DNA from: Deltaproteobacteria bacterium
GTDB lineage: Bacteria > Desulfobacterota > Desulfobacteria > Desulfobacterales > UBA5852
Direction: 5' to 3'
DNA length: 63,422 nucleotides
NCBI GenBank assembly: GCA_020444045.1
Contig: JAHLLS010000030.1
Span: 1 to 63,422, forward strand
The position numbers were made by a program, and so were the translations under genes. The notes under the pieces were generated by a model, which saw only the letters and a program-made list of their open reading frames with translations, ran no database searches and had not been told where the DNA came from. Shown in pieces: positions 9,358 through 18,765 of this stretch (position 1 is its first letter; every line of letters starts with the position of its first letter).

Positions 9358-10245
9358 TCAATTGGACTGCGCATAGGTTTCTAAATCCTGCTTAAACTGA
9401 CGGCAGTCCTCATAACGATCCTCTTTCCGGTAGGCCGTCGCTTTAAAAACGATCCGATCGATGGTCTCGTCGGCATAGGGGTTCATCTCCGACGGTCGCT
9501 TAAGAAAGATGCCGTCCTTGCGCCGCACTTTCTGCTTCAATAAATCCGTTTTGGAGCTGTAAGGCGGAAACGGCAGTTCGGGTGCCAGCATTTTAAACAG
9601 CATAGTTCCCACGGCATAGATATCACTGCGGGCATCGACCTCCCGCCCCAGAATCTGCTCCGGCGGCATATAGACGGGGGTGCCCTGGATCATCGGCATC
9701 CGCTCGTCTTCTCCGCGCAGGACCTTGGCCACCCCGAAATCGGTAATCAATGGCCGCTGGGTGTGTTTTTCCACCAAGATATTGTCCGGTTTGATATCCC
9801 GATGAATAATGTCTTCACCATGGGCATAGTAAAGCGCATCCAAAACCTCCGTGGTGATCCGGACGGCTTCCTCCAGGGGCAACGTTCGGCGGGACGGCAG
9901 CAGATTCTTCCGCACCATTTCGATAATGCGTCCCAGCGATTTGCCCTGAACCAGCTGCATGGTAAAAAAAAGAAAGTCGTCGGTCTCACCCACCTCGTAA
10001 ACCGGTATGATATTGGGGTGAGACAGAATCGCCGCCGATTCGGCCTCCGACTGAAACCGCCGCGCCGTCTTGGGTGTCAGAAGCTTCTTGGGAAGAATCT
10101 TCAAGGCAATCTGGCGCTTCAATGTCCGCTGGTAGGCAATAAAGACAATGGCCATCCCCCCGCGGGCCAGTTCTTTGAGGATCGTGGCGGTGCCGACTTC
10201 TTTCCCGAGCAGGTGATCAACATTTATGTTGGCAATGGCGCCCAT
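9358..10245 (-). CDS. Hanks-type Ser/Thr protein kinase
   Basis: A 295-residue kinase domain without membrane anchor or PASTA repeats. Visible motifs are the glycine loop ELARGGMAIVF, the ATP-binding Lys in IALKILP, the catalytic loop HRDIKPDN, DFG in ITDFGVAK, and the activation-segment end GTPVYMPPEQ followed by DARSDIYAVG. All catalytic residues are present, so it should be active. The start MGAIANINV is chosen for the AAGGCGG upstream and because the family usually begins shortly before the glycine loop; an ATG at 10308 would add 21 residues. It is probably co-transcribed with the degenerate-GGDEF gene. Confidence 0.9.
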   Translation of the reverse strand: MGAIANINVDHLLGKEVGTATILKELARGGMAIVFIAYQRTLKRQIALKILPKKLLTPKTARRFQSEAESAAILSHPNIIPVYEVGETDDFLFFTMQLVQGKSLGRIIEMVRKNLLPSRRTLPLEEAVRITTEVLDALYYAHGEDIIHRDIKPDNILVEKHTQRPLITDFGVAKVLRGEDERMPMIQGTPVYMPPEQILGREVDARSDIYAVGTMLFKMLAPELPFPPYSSKTDLLKQKVRRKDGIFLKRPSEMNPYADETIDRIVFKATAYRKEDRYEDCRQFKQDLETYAQSN

Positions 10246-10439
10246 GGCATTCACCGCCTTCGGCTTCTCGAATAAGGCCGTCGCATGATGCCCTGCCGTC
10301 AAAGCCATCCGTTACGATGCCGATCCGTTCATCGACCTCGTGGGAATGGGAAAAAGCCGGTCAGCGGCACTGAACTGGTAAAGAACCTACTGAATCTTTT
10401 ATTTATATTACAATTGACACCCCAGGTCAAACCCTGGTC

Positions 10440-10790
10440 AGGGCATAAAATGGAAACGGGCCTGTTGTCCGACGATCCTCGACTGGCTGACACCTGCTTG
10501 AAGGCCACGGCCGGCTATCTCTCCCTCTATGAAAACCAGTTCGGCCCATATCCTTTCCCGAAATTCGCCATCGTCGAAAAATTTTTCCCCACCGGATAGG
10601 GCTTTCCTTCCTATACGCTCATCGGCGGCCGGGTGCTGCGGCTGCCTTTTATCGTCCAAACAAGCCTGGGAGCATGGAATCGCCCATTGCTGGTGGGCAA
10701 TGGTGTCCGTATCGACCACGCCGACGACATCGTCTCCCCTGGTCTATGGCTGGCCCGCCGTCCCGCCGGATTCCCCCTGACCCCTCCGGG
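10440..10790 (+). pseudogene. Remnant of an M1-like metallopeptidase
   Basis: A decayed segment of the same family as the intact gene at 59326-61443. In frame from about 10450 it reads FGPYPFPKFAIVEKFFPTG, then a TAG stop at 10597-10599 where the intact gene has Tyr, then GFPSYTLIGGRVLRLPF. The sequence then shifts frame (EHGIAHCWW) and shifts back (GNGVRID). The intact gene reads RHEVAHCWWGNGVFVD at the same place, so the metal-site Glu of HExxH is also lost (HGIAH). No 5' or 3' remainder is recognisable. It cannot make an active enzyme. Confidence 0.8.
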
Positions 10791-10799
10791 CTGCTGCCG

Positions 10800-11400
10800 G
10801 CGATAACAGGGAACCAGCCATATCCCTGCGAGGGCTTTTCGCTTGACAGTGCCCCTATCAAATGATTACGTTGGTGTATATTCAAGCAACACCTCGACCC
10901 CTAATCTCTTCCACGATCAAGCTGATGGCAGGCCTCGACCACACGCCCTCCCTCTCCCTCTGGACATGCGACGCACCGAGACATCACACGGCAACCACGA
11001 CGCACCTCGGCTAAATGTCACGATTTGACTGAATTCCATTGGGTTTTACCCCTCTTCACAAACGGCATGCCAGTTTAACGGCCGACAGATAGTCTTTGCA
11101 ATTGTCAGGGATGGACCCGGGACGCCGGCGCCGGCCTTGCGCCGACGCATCCGCCTGTTGCGGCCGACCCCGTCATTGCGTCCCCGCTGTGTCGAGACAT
11201 GCGTCCCGGTGTCCCCCCTGATTTGGGGCCGTTGCACCCCACCCCGATACGTTCGCGAACAAACCGCACACCGATGGTAGGTCGCCGCATGGGCCCCGCT
11301 GGCATCCTTCCTCCATCAGGCCGCGGTATCGTTGGCGGACACCGGATTAGGGGCAGACAACGCCCTGATATAGCATATGGCAACCACCAAAACGGGAGGA
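10800..11400. other. Intergenic stretch without recognisable gene
   Basis: About 600 bases between the peptidase remnant and the GAF gene. Short open frames occur on both strands but none has a convincing ribosome binding site, domain or codon pattern. The GC-rich part (11110-11340) contains no clear hairpin with T-run. Together with the upstream pseudogene this looks like decaying DNA. A promoter for the GAF gene should lie near its 3' end, but I cannot identify it with confidence. Confidence 0.5.
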
Positions 11401-11407
11401 GGATTGT

Positions 11408-12037
11408 ATGGAAAAAAACTTGCTCAACTACGAGACCCTATTGAAAATCACACAGCGCATTTCCATGTCTCGGGAATTTGACGATATCGCCTTATTGAGC
11501 GTCACCGGCGTCCGAGACGCCCTGGAAGCCAAGGGATGCGCCCTCTTTCTGATCAATCCCAAGACGCAGGAGCTTGAGCTGGCATCTTCCACCGGCCTCA
11601 GCGACAATTACCTGAACAAGGGCCCGATCAGCGCCTTGCGCTCCATCGCCGACGCGCTCAAGGAAGGCCCGGTGGCCATCTATGATGTCAAGGATGACCC
11701 ACGGATCCAGTACCCGGCCGAAGCCGTCAAGGAAGGCATCGCATCCATCCTGGCCGTTCCCATCATGGCCCGCGGCAACCCCATCGGCGCCATTCGCATC
11801 TACACGGCCGAACCATGGGAATTCAAGATTGAAGATGTCAGTTTTGTCCAGGCAGTCGCCCAGATTGCCGGAATGGCCATCGAGATGTCGCGCCTCTTCA
11901 AAGGGCTCAAGAGCAGCATCGAGATTCTCAAAGCGGCCCGTGATCCGCGTGAAGTGGGTGCCAAACGCTGGACGCCGCATGAAGGGGTGCCGGTCAGCGC
12001 CGGAAAAATGCGCTATTCCACGGAAAGTTCCACCTGA
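11408..12037 (+). CDS. GAF-domain protein
   Basis: A 209-residue soluble protein with a single GAF domain (about residues 20-160): GCALFLINPKTQELELASSTGL, then ASILAVPIMARGNPIGAIRIYT near residues 115-137, and the C-terminal helix FVQAVAQIAGMAIE. No output domain is present, so it probably senses a ligand or acts by protein contact. The tail of about 45 residues is basic and disordered. ATG follows GGGAGGAGG at a good distance. No adjacent gene indicates its partner; the kinase pair is divergent at 1.1 kb. Confidence 0.85.
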   Translation: MEKNLLNYETLLKITQRISMSREFDDIALLSVTGVRDALEAKGCALFLINPKTQELELASSTGLSDNYLNKGPISALRSIADALKEGPVAIYDVKDDPRIQYPAEAVKEGIASILAVPIMARGNPIGAIRIYTAEPWEFKIEDVSFVQAVAQIAGMAIEMSRLFKGLKSSIEILKAARDPREVGAKRWTPHEGVPVSAGKMRYSTESST

Positions 12038-12072
12038 TACCGACCGGAGGGAGGTCATGGTCATGCTAAAAC

Positions 12073-12111
12073 GGCGGGCGGCGTAATCCCATCAGCGGCG
12101 CGTCGCCCGCC
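12073..12111 (+). terminator. GC-rich hairpin downstream of the GAF gene
   Basis: GGCGGGCG (12073-12080) pairs with CGCCCGCC (12104-12111) across a 23-base loop, starting 35 bases after the GAF stop codon. There is no strong T-run after it, so it may be a weak or Rho-assisted terminator, or a transcript-stabilising hairpin. Confidence 0.35.
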
Positions 12112-12215
12112 TCCATGAAAAACTTGTGATTTCCCCCTGACAAACGGCCTCGACTTTGTTATTTTCTATCTATTGCCATTACCGCTCCAGCGACCCTTGA
12201 TAAAAGAGGCCTTCG

Positions 12216-12959
12216 ATGACACCCACCCGACAACGCTATCTGCTGTTCGCTTTACTGGCGGCCGGATTGCTGCTTGTAATCATAACGACGATCATCGCCT
12301 TGACCCGACCCCAACGGGATATCCAAATTGCGGCGCCTGCCGATTCTTCCGAGTCCCCGGGCGGTTTCACCTTTTTCGATGTTGACCGCGCGACGGTCCT
12401 TGACCGCAGCCTCCGCAAAAAACTGGCCGATACCCTGGGTTCGGATGCCATTGCCCATGCCACGCCTATCGATCTCACCATCGTCAGTCCCCACTTCCTG
12501 CGAGACCACCTGCCCGTGCTGGACACCCTCAATCAGCGACTCAATCCGGCCATGGGCGGACGCCGGGAGCACGACACCACCCGCCTGACCTATCACCGGG
12601 CCGAACGCCACAACATGCCCTTCCGCTATATCGAACTGGTCTTTTCCAACCGCAATGGCCGGCCCCTGTACTTCATCATCAACCCGACCGAAGACTTTGC
12701 GGACAGCATCGCCACCCTGGCATCCAAATACGGTCCGCCCCGCATTATCCAAACAGATAACGGTGACGCCCCCGTTCGCGTATGGGAGCAGGCGGGCGAT
12801 ATTCTGGTTGGGACCAGTTTCACCCGCCGCAACGGGCGTTTGGCGCAGGAGTTGCGCATTTATTTTGTGGACAACCTGAAACAGCTGGTGGCCAGCGAAG
12901 ACCAGGCTCTGAAACAGCAGGAAAGCAGTTCCCGCAAAGCCGGCGAGCGAGCCTTTTGA
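12216..12959 (+). CDS. Membrane-anchored hypothetical protein
   Basis: A 247-residue protein with one N-terminal membrane anchor (about residues 8-29: LLFALLAAGLLLVIITTIIAL) and a soluble part predicted to be outside the cytoplasm. The soluble part contains an alternating beta-rich segment (FRYIELVFSNRNGRPLYFIINP) and a basic, Gln/Ser-rich tail. No family is recognised. It precedes phoB by 148 bases, but the intervening Pho-box-like array suggests that phoB has its own promoter. Confidence 0.65.
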   Translation: MTPTRQRYLLFALLAAGLLLVIITTIIALTRPQRDIQIAAPADSSESPGGFTFFDVDRATVLDRSLRKKLADTLGSDAIAHATPIDLTIVSPHFLRDHLPVLDTLNQRLNPAMGGRREHDTTRLTYHRAERHNMPFRYIELVFSNRNGRPLYFIINPTEDFADSIATLASKYGPPRIIQTDNGDAPVRVWEQAGDILVGTSFTRRNGRLAQELRIYFVDNLKQLVASEDQALKQQESSSRKAGERAF

Positions 12960-13019
12960 ATCGCACCACCGGTTCTATGGATGCGCCAAACCCTTTTCAC
13001 ATCTTTTCTAAATCGTATT

Positions 13020-13046
13020 CTAATGCGGGTTTAACATAACCCTAAC
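13020..13046 (+). promoter_or_regulatory. Pho-box-like array before phoB
   Basis: Three units, CTAAT, TTAAC and CTAAC, begin at 13020, 13031 and 13042, exactly 11 bp apart, the spacing of PhoB-binding direct repeats. About 10 bases further lies TAGTTG, a weak -10 candidate. The array sits 62 bp before the phoB start and suggests autoregulation. Confidence 0.7.
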
Positions 13047-13107
13047 ATGCACCGCGTAGTTGTCCGGCTAACGCTTCACTGACATCAACCTGCAACGAGC
13101 GGAAACC

Positions 13108-13800
13108 ATGGCCAAAGAAACCATTCTGGTGGTTGACGACGAAGAGGATATTCTGGAGCTGGTGCGGCACCATCTCAAACGCGAGGGCTATGCGGTCCAG
13201 TGCGCCGACTCCGGTGAAAAAGCGCTCACGGCCGCCCGCACCGGCCCCGTGGACTTGATCGTGCTGGATCTCATGCTGCCGGGCATCGACGGCCTGGAAG
13301 TGACCCGCCAGCTGAAAAACGCCCCCCAGACCAAACACATCCCCATTCTCATGCTGACCGCCAAGGGCGAGGAATCGGATGTGGTCACCGGACTGGAACT
13401 CGGCGCGGATGATTACGTTACCAAACCGTTCAGCCCCCGCATCCTGATTGCGCGCACGCGCGCCATTATGCGCCGCGGCAGCCGCGAAACAATCGATGAG
13501 ACGGCCGTGATCCGGGTGCATGACATCGAAATCCATCCGGGACGCCGCACCGTGACGCTTCAGGGGCAACCGGTCACGCTGACCTATACCGAGTTCCAGG
13601 TTCTCAGCATCCTGGCCCGCCGACCGGGCTGGGTATTTACCCGTTCGCAAATCGTGGATATGGTGCGCGGTGACGATTATCCGGTGACCGACCGTTCGGT
13701 GGATGTTCAAATTGTCGGCCTGCGCAAGAAACTGGGTCGCTTCGGCGACACCATCGAAACCGTTCGAGGCGTCGGCTATCGCCTAAAAGAAACCTCATGA
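13108..13800 (+). CDS. phoB: Phosphate regulon response regulator PhoB
   Basis: A 230-residue OmpR/PhoB-type regulator. The receiver domain (1-120) shows the acidic pair VVDDEEDI, the phosphoacceptor Asp in DLIVLDLMLPG (about residue 54), Thr in MLTAKG and Lys in VTKPFSP. The winged-helix DNA-binding domain follows (about 130-228), with LTYTEFQVLSILARRPG and a C-terminal VRGVGYRLKE. It overlaps phoR by four bases (ATGA). A Pho-box-like array upstream and the linked phoU-pst and phn genes support the PhoB assignment over other OmpR-type regulators. Confidence 0.9.
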   Translation: MAKETILVVDDEEDILELVRHHLKREGYAVQCADSGEKALTAARTGPVDLIVLDLMLPGIDGLEVTRQLKNAPQTKHIPILMLTAKGEESDVVTGLELGADDYVTKPFSPRILIARTRAIMRRGSRETIDETAVIRVHDIEIHPGRRTVTLQGQPVTLTYTEFQVLSILARRPGWVFTRSQIVDMVRGDDYPVTDRSVDVQIVGLRKKLGRFGDTIETVRGVGYRLKETS

Positions 13801-15563
13801 AACGCAAACGCCTGGTCTGGCAGATTTTCCCTTCCTTTCTGCTGATCACCCTTCTATCGATTATCACGGCCATCTGGTTTGCCTCACACGCCATGGAGCG
13901 GTTCTTTCTGGACCAGACCGCAGCGGACCTGGCGGACCGCATCACCTTGGTCCGCTACCAGATCGAACCCCATTTTCGGCCGCTACAGGCCGATCGCATC
14001 GACCGCATCTGCAAAGAGGCCGGCCAGCTCTCTTCGACACGCTTTACGGTCATTCTACCCGATGGCACCGTGGTCGGCGACTCCCAGGAAAACCCGTCCC
14101 ACATGGACAACCATGCCGGGCGTCCGGAAATCAAGGCGGCCAGGCAGCACGGATCCGGGCAATCGATCCGCTACAGCAAAACCCTCGACCGCCGCCTGAT
14201 GTATGTCGCCGTGGCCGTCACCGTGGAAAACGAACTGGCAGGCGTCGTTCGAGCCGCTTTCGCGGTCAACGCCCTGGATGAACGGATGGGCGCCATTCGC
14301 TGGCGGATGGCGGGGGGCGGCGCGCTTATCGCCATTCTGGTGGGATTGATCAGCCTTCTGGCGGCGCGCAAAATAAGCCATCCCATCGAAAGGCTGAAAC
14401 AGGGCGCCGATGCCTTTGCCGCCGGCAACCTGACGGACAAGATGGCCCTGCCCGAAACCGAGGAACTGGCCGGATTGGCGCAGGCCATGAACCAGATGGC
14501 CGCCCGCCTGGACCGCCGGATCGCCAGCGCCATCCAACAGAAAAACGAGTTGGAAACCGTTCTGTCGAGCATGCGCGAAGGGGTGGTGGCCATCGACAGC
14601 AATGAAGCCATCATGAGCATGAACCCGCTGGCCGCGGAAATGTTTGAGTGTGATCGCGAACGCGCCAAAAACCGCAGCATCCAGGAAATGGTCCGCAATC
14701 TGGCCCTGCAGAATTTCGTGGCCAAAGCCTTGAAGGCGGAGGATTCACTGGAAGAGGATATAGCGTTCTTCCGTCAGGATGAACATATCCTCAACATTAA
14801 AAGCTCGCCCATTATCGACAGCAGCGGACAACGCATCGGCACGCTCCTGGTCATGACGGACGTGACACGGTTGCGGCGCCTGGAACACATGCGGCGCGAC
14901 TTTGTGGCCAATGTCTCCCATGAAATCAAAACGCCCCTGACCGCCATCAAAGGCTATGTGGAAACCCTCTTCAACCGCGAAGTGGATTCAGCGGAAGACA
15001 CCCACCGGTTCCTCGGAATCGTCATCAAACATGTCAACCGGCTTGAATCCATTGTGGAAGACCTTCTGGCCCTGTCGCGCATCGAACGGGAAAACTTCCG
15101 AGAAGCGCTCAATCTCGCCACGGTGAAACTGGGCAACATTTGCCAGACCGCCATCCAAGTCTGCCAAAAAAATGCCGAAGCCAAGCGCATTGCCATCGAC
15201 GTCCAATGCGGGGAGGACTTGCATGCCACCGTGGATGCCACCCTGCTGGAGCAGGCCATTGTCAATCTTCTCGACAACGCCATCAAATACAGCGAGGACG
15301 GCAGCCGTGTCGAGATCAGCGCCGAAAAACGCGACGGCATGACCGCCATCCATATCCGGGATTATGGCTGCGGGATCGCCCAGCGCAACCTGTCACGCCT
15401 GTTTGAACGGTTTTACCGGGTGGACAAGGCCCGCAGCCGTCAACTGGGTGGCACCGGGCTTGGGCTGGCCATTGTCAAGCATATCGTGCAGGCGCATGAG
15501 GGGGAAGTGACGGTGGAAAGCCGGTTGGGGGAAGGCAGTACGTTTTCGATCTATCTGCCCTGA
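13797..15563 (+). CDS. phoR: Phosphate regulon sensor histidine kinase PhoR
   Basis: A 588-residue membrane kinase. Order: TM1 (about 10-30), an extracytoplasmic domain of about 130 residues, TM2 (about 165-190), HAMP, PAS (about 255-360), HisKA with VSHEIKTPLTAIKGYVE (phosphorylated His), and HATPase with N-box LLDNAIKYSEDG, G1 DYGCGIA and G2 GGTGLGLAIVKH. The PAS-containing layout with a large periplasmic domain is the form usual for PhoR outside enterobacteria. It overlaps phoB by four bases, so the two are translationally coupled. It should phosphorylate PhoB under phosphate limitation, with PhoU/Pst as inhibitory input. Confidence 0.9.
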   Translation: MKRKRLVWQIFPSFLLITLLSIITAIWFASHAMERFFLDQTAADLADRITLVRYQIEPHFRPLQADRIDRICKEAGQLSSTRFTVILPDGTVVGDSQENPSHMDNHAGRPEIKAARQHGSGQSIRYSKTLDRRLMYVAVAVTVENELAGVVRAAFAVNALDERMGAIRWRMAGGGALIAILVGLISLLAARKISHPIERLKQGADAFAAGNLTDKMALPETEELAGLAQAMNQMAARLDRRIASAIQQKNELETVLSSMREGVVAIDSNEAIMSMNPLAAEMFECDRERAKNRSIQEMVRNLALQNFVAKALKAEDSLEEDIAFFRQDEHILNIKSSPIIDSSGQRIGTLLVMTDVTRLRRLEHMRRDFVANVSHEIKTPLTAIKGYVETLFNREVDSAEDTHRFLGIVIKHVNRLESIVEDLLALSRIERENFREALNLATVKLGNICQTAIQVCQKNAEAKRIAIDVQCGEDLHATVDATLLEQAIVNLLDNAIKYSEDGSRVEISAEKRDGMTAIHIRDYGCGIAQRNLSRLFERFYRVDKARSRQLGGTGLGLAIVKHIVQAHEGEVTVESRLGEGSTFSIYLP

Positions 15564-15576
15564 GTGTCTGGCGGGC

Positions 15577-15975
15577 TCACTTGGGACGATCTTTGGCCAC
15601 CTGCCGCACGAATTTGACCCCGATGCCGTCATCCGTAAGGCGCACGACTTTTCCCCTGACTTTGATGGGATCGGCGTTGCGGGACGGGGTGAAATTAAGC
15701 AAAATCTCCTGCCCCACATCAAACGGTTCACGCGTTTCGATAAACACGCCGGTCGGGCTGATGTTCTGGATGGTATCACGGTAGGCGCGGTCGTGGGTGG
15801 CATAATACACGGTCAGGCTGGTTTCGCGACGTTTGTGGCGGCGGGTGCGGCGGGTGTGTTTTTTCTCGAGTTCCTCGAGCATGGCCAACTGTTCTTCAAA
15901 TGTCATATCCGTGATCAGTTCAAACAACCGGAAGGTAACATCCGTCGGGCTGATTTGCTTTTTGGTTTCCGCCAT
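15577..15975 (-). CDS. PilZ-domain protein
   Basis: A 132-residue protein. The first 45 residues form a short helical part (FRLFELITDMTFEEQLAMLEELEKK) with a very basic stretch RRTRRHKRRE. A PilZ domain follows with ISPTGVFIET and a C-terminal DDGIGVKFV. The RxxxR and (D/N)hSxxG elements that bind cyclic di-GMP are recognisable, with Ser-Pro-Thr-Gly here. The start at MAETKKQ is set by TGGAGGAG upstream; the frame is open further but the extra residues look non-coding. It is convergent with phoR, 13 bases apart. Confidence 0.85.
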   Translation of the reverse strand: MAETKKQISPTDVTFRLFELITDMTFEEQLAMLEELEKKHTRRTRRHKRRETSLTVYYATHDRAYRDTIQNISPTGVFIETREPFDVGQEILLNFTPSRNADPIKVRGKVVRLTDDGIGVKFVRQVAKDRPK

Positions 15976-16335
15976 CGTCACGCTCCTCCATAGGTCTCGC
16001 TTGCATGCCGTTCCGCCAGCCAGCCATAAGGCTTCGGCGCCGCCCCGTTCATCTTTTGTTTTATTAGTCGGATCACCGGCGGTTGTCAAAAAAAAAATCT
16101 GCGGGTATGGCTCCGGACAGCCCTGGCATCGGCTACCGTGAAAAGCGTCTCGGGTATGGATTTCTTTTCTTCGCATCAACCCGGGATGCGCCGTTTTAAT
16201 AAACAGCAACCTGCCTACCGCAACATTCAGCGATAATTCACAAAATTAGAACTTGAATTTAACACCGGCAGAACAATCAGGGCCGATAAATGGCAGTGAT
16301 CGTTTCATGAATCCGTTTATTGATGGAGGAAACGT
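15976..16335. other. 360-base divergent intergenic region
   Basis: This separates the PilZ gene (minus) from the 809-residue protein gene (plus). It holds the PilZ ribosome binding site at its left edge and ATGGAGGAAACG just before 16336 at its right edge. I see no CTAAC-type Pho array, no T-rich terminator and no conserved RNA motif. The AT-rich part 16200-16265 is the likely promoter area for the plus-strand operon, but I cannot fix its elements. Confidence 0.4.
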
Positions 16336-18765
16336 ATGCCATCGACCGCTGCCCAGTTAAACGTGATCCGCCCCCAAGCCTTTCGTCCCCTATCAGCGAA
16401 GGCGGTACCATCGATGGCGGATCGATTGGGGATCGACGCCCGCACGGCGGAATCACTGGCGCGAACCCTCCCCTTTTCCGGGGAAGACACGACCGCCGGT
16501 GTCGAGAACGAAATTCAGGCCTCCGTGGCGGGCGAAGCATCCCGGGTGGACCTGCCCATGTCCATCGCGGCTTCCGAAGTCTTCGACCATATCCGCCAGA
16601 TGGCCCGGGCGGGCGATACGTCGCCGAAACTGAAAGAGGATCTGGACGCCTACCTCGAGCACAACGCCGATCGGATATGGGAGAACAGCTGGGTCCAATT
16701 CCCCGAAGACCGGCTATCCGCCTTCGCCCGCAAGGTTTTCGAAAACGATCTGCGATCCGACAAGCAGGACCCCGACAGTCCTTTGCGACAGGATGCGGAC
16801 CGTTTCCGCTGCCACCGCAACGGAGAGCCGCATATCCGCATTCCAATCAGCTACCTGATGAAACTGGCCTTGGCCGAAGCCATCAGCGACCCCCAACTGG
16901 ATCCGATGATCCGGACGGAAGCCCGGCGTATGATGGCACACTTCATCAGTGACAACACTTCCCCGGAAACCCATTCGTTTCATACGCCCACCCTCCGGCC
17001 CGGGCCGCGGATGGGGGCCGCCATCGCCGATGAGACCGCTCAACGCCTCCTGTTTTCCCAGCTTCTCGTCATGTATGCGAACCGGCGGTTCAACCTTCTG
17101 TCCGAAGGCCAGCGCGCCCTGATCTATATGGCACCGCATCCGCCACAGCGTCAAAAACAACTGAACGAAATGATTCCGGATGCCTTTTACCGGGAGCTTT
17201 TTATGAGCCCGTGCCTTTCCGGATGGGATCGGGGCGAGGAAAAGCAGGCCTACATGGCCCACTGCCATAAAGTGCTTTCCCGCAGTCAGCTCAATGCCGT
17301 CAAAAAACTCCGGGACGCCGGCATCATCACCCGCAACCTCGTGGTTCTGCCCAATCTGTCCAACACCAGTCTGGCCAATAACGGGACCCATATGAGCATC
17401 GGCAGCCGTATGCTCAGTCGGCTACTGAAAGCGTCCCGCCCGGAATTCGGTGTCCGCGAGGAAAAATGGCTCGGCGATCTCGCCATCAAAATTCTGGAGC
17501 ATTTTCTCCCGCTGTTCGTCGGGACCTACAGCGGGGCCCCGTATCGGCTCGATTTCAGTGACATGCATCCCGAAAAGGCGCTCAGTTTTCTGCCCCATGA
17601 GCTTCATGAAACCCATTTGCGTATGATTTGGCGGCGCTGGAAAAAGAAAGCCCGCATGAAGATCATGGGGAAGGCCGTCACCCCCTTCGGGCCGGCCTGG
17701 ATCGATCGTTCGCTCGCCCGCTGCCTGCAATTGAAGGGCGACTTTGTGACCGACTTCCGCCTGATTGACTACCTGGCCTGCCTGATGAGCACCCATACCG
17801 CAGGCGCCTTGAACGGCACCGTCGGCAATGATGCCAAATTGAAAGCCGACCTGACGTCGTTGGGAACGTTTCACACCACCATGCCGCTCTACCTGCTGTA
17901 TCGGCTGCGGCGCTATGACGATCTCGGCTTTTCGGGTTTTGAAGGACGCCACTACAGTCAATTTGAAAACATCCAGAACGATCTGGGACACGCCGCGAGC
18001 CTCCAGGTGCTGTTGTCGGCGCTGGCCTTTCACTATATTTTCCGCGACGGCATTCACCACGTCGACATTCCGGATACCCCCCGGATCGAGAGTGAGCGCC
18101 GGCAGATTTTTTTTGCCGCCGCCATTGGCATTCCAACCGTCTATATCCACCGCCAGAGCCGCAACCGTTTTCTGCAGCGACTTCTCCGGGATATTCCGGA
18201 AACCCGCTTCAGCCATCGTTATCCGGGATATGTCAGGGTCAAGATCAAGGCCTACCAACGGGCGCTGGTGCGCATCATCCGAAGGGATGCGCCCGAGCTG
18301 ATCGAACAATTTCACGCCGGGACATGCCTGGATGACCTGGAAGCCCGCCTGGCGTCTCCCCCGGACGGCGCTGCCGGTCGGCTGACCCGCGGTATCCTGA
18401 ACGAAGCCGGCGCCACAGCCCCTCTGCAACTACCCGCGGAAGCTTTCAACCAGGCTGGCGAACAATATTATCGCGAAACACTGCGTCGCAGGCATATGGA
18501 GGAAGGTCTCGATTTGTTTGAAAAGGCGCTGGCCGCGATCGACGCCCCCACCATCTGGCGGCAAGGTCGTTATAACCGCCCCCTCTACCAGCTTCTCCGG
18601 GGAAGAAATGCCGGGGAATTTCTGGCGCGCCAGCGACAGGCCCTGCTGTTCGAAATGGCCTCGGAGGAAACGCTGGCCAAACTCATTCATTTATTCATCC
18701 TGACGACCCTGAAAGCACGTCACCAAAACGCATCGCAGGCTCCGCCCTCCGGGGAAAAGGACTGA
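16336..18765 (+). CDS. 809-residue protein of unrecognised family, first gene of PSD/Lgt-like operon
   Basis: A large soluble protein without signal peptide or clear membrane segment, rich in Arg and His. I recognise no family. Possible landmarks are LVVLPNLSNTSLANNGTH (about residue 335), a His/Trp-rich segment HELHETHLRMIWRRWKKKA (about 425), GTFHTTMPLYLLYRLRRYDD (about 515) and IGIPTVYIHRQSRNRFLQRLL (about 597). The start follows GATGGAGG and is convincing. Its TGA overlaps the ATG of the phosphatidylserine-decarboxylase homologue, so the two are translationally coupled and probably work in one pathway. I infer a lipid-related role only from context; enzyme or scaffold are both possible. 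Confidence 0.7.
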   Translation: MPSTAAQLNVIRPQAFRPLSAKAVPSMADRLGIDARTAESLARTLPFSGEDTTAGVENEIQASVAGEASRVDLPMSIAASEVFDHIRQMARAGDTSPKLKEDLDAYLEHNADRIWENSWVQFPEDRLSAFARKVFENDLRSDKQDPDSPLRQDADRFRCHRNGEPHIRIPISYLMKLALAEAISDPQLDPMIRTEARRMMAHFISDNTSPETHSFHTPTLRPGPRMGAAIADETAQRLLFSQLLVMYANRRFNLLSEGQRALIYMAPHPPQRQKQLNEMIPDAFYRELFMSPCLSGWDRGEEKQAYMAHCHKVLSRSQLNAVKKLRDAGIITRNLVVLPNLSNTSLANNGTHMSIGSRMLSRLLKASRPEFGVREEKWLGDLAIKILEHFLPLFVGTYSGAPYRLDFSDMHPEKALSFLPHELHETHLRMIWRRWKKKARMKIMGKAVTPFGPAWIDRSLARCLQLKGDFVTDFRLIDYLACLMSTHTAGALNGTVGNDAKLKADLTSLGTFHTTMPLYLLYRLRRYDDLGFSGFEGRHYSQFENIQNDLGHAASLQVLLSALAFHYIFRDGIHHVDIPDTPRIESERRQIFFAAAIGIPTVYIHRQSRNRFLQRLLRDIPETRFSHRYPGYVRVKIKAYQRALVRIIRRDAPELIEQFHAGTCLDDLEARLASPPDGAAGRLTRGILNEAGATAPLQLPAEAFNQAGEQYYRETLRRRHMEEGLDLFEKALAAIDAPTIWRQGRYNRPLYQLLRGRNAGEFLARQRQALLFEMASEETLAKLIHLFILTTLKARHQNASQAPPSGEKD

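Noticed and set aside
15976..16130. Possible cyclic di-GMP riboswitch before the PilZ gene
   Set aside because: The leader contains GC-rich stems, but I could not align the conserved GEMM core or its tetraloop receptor.
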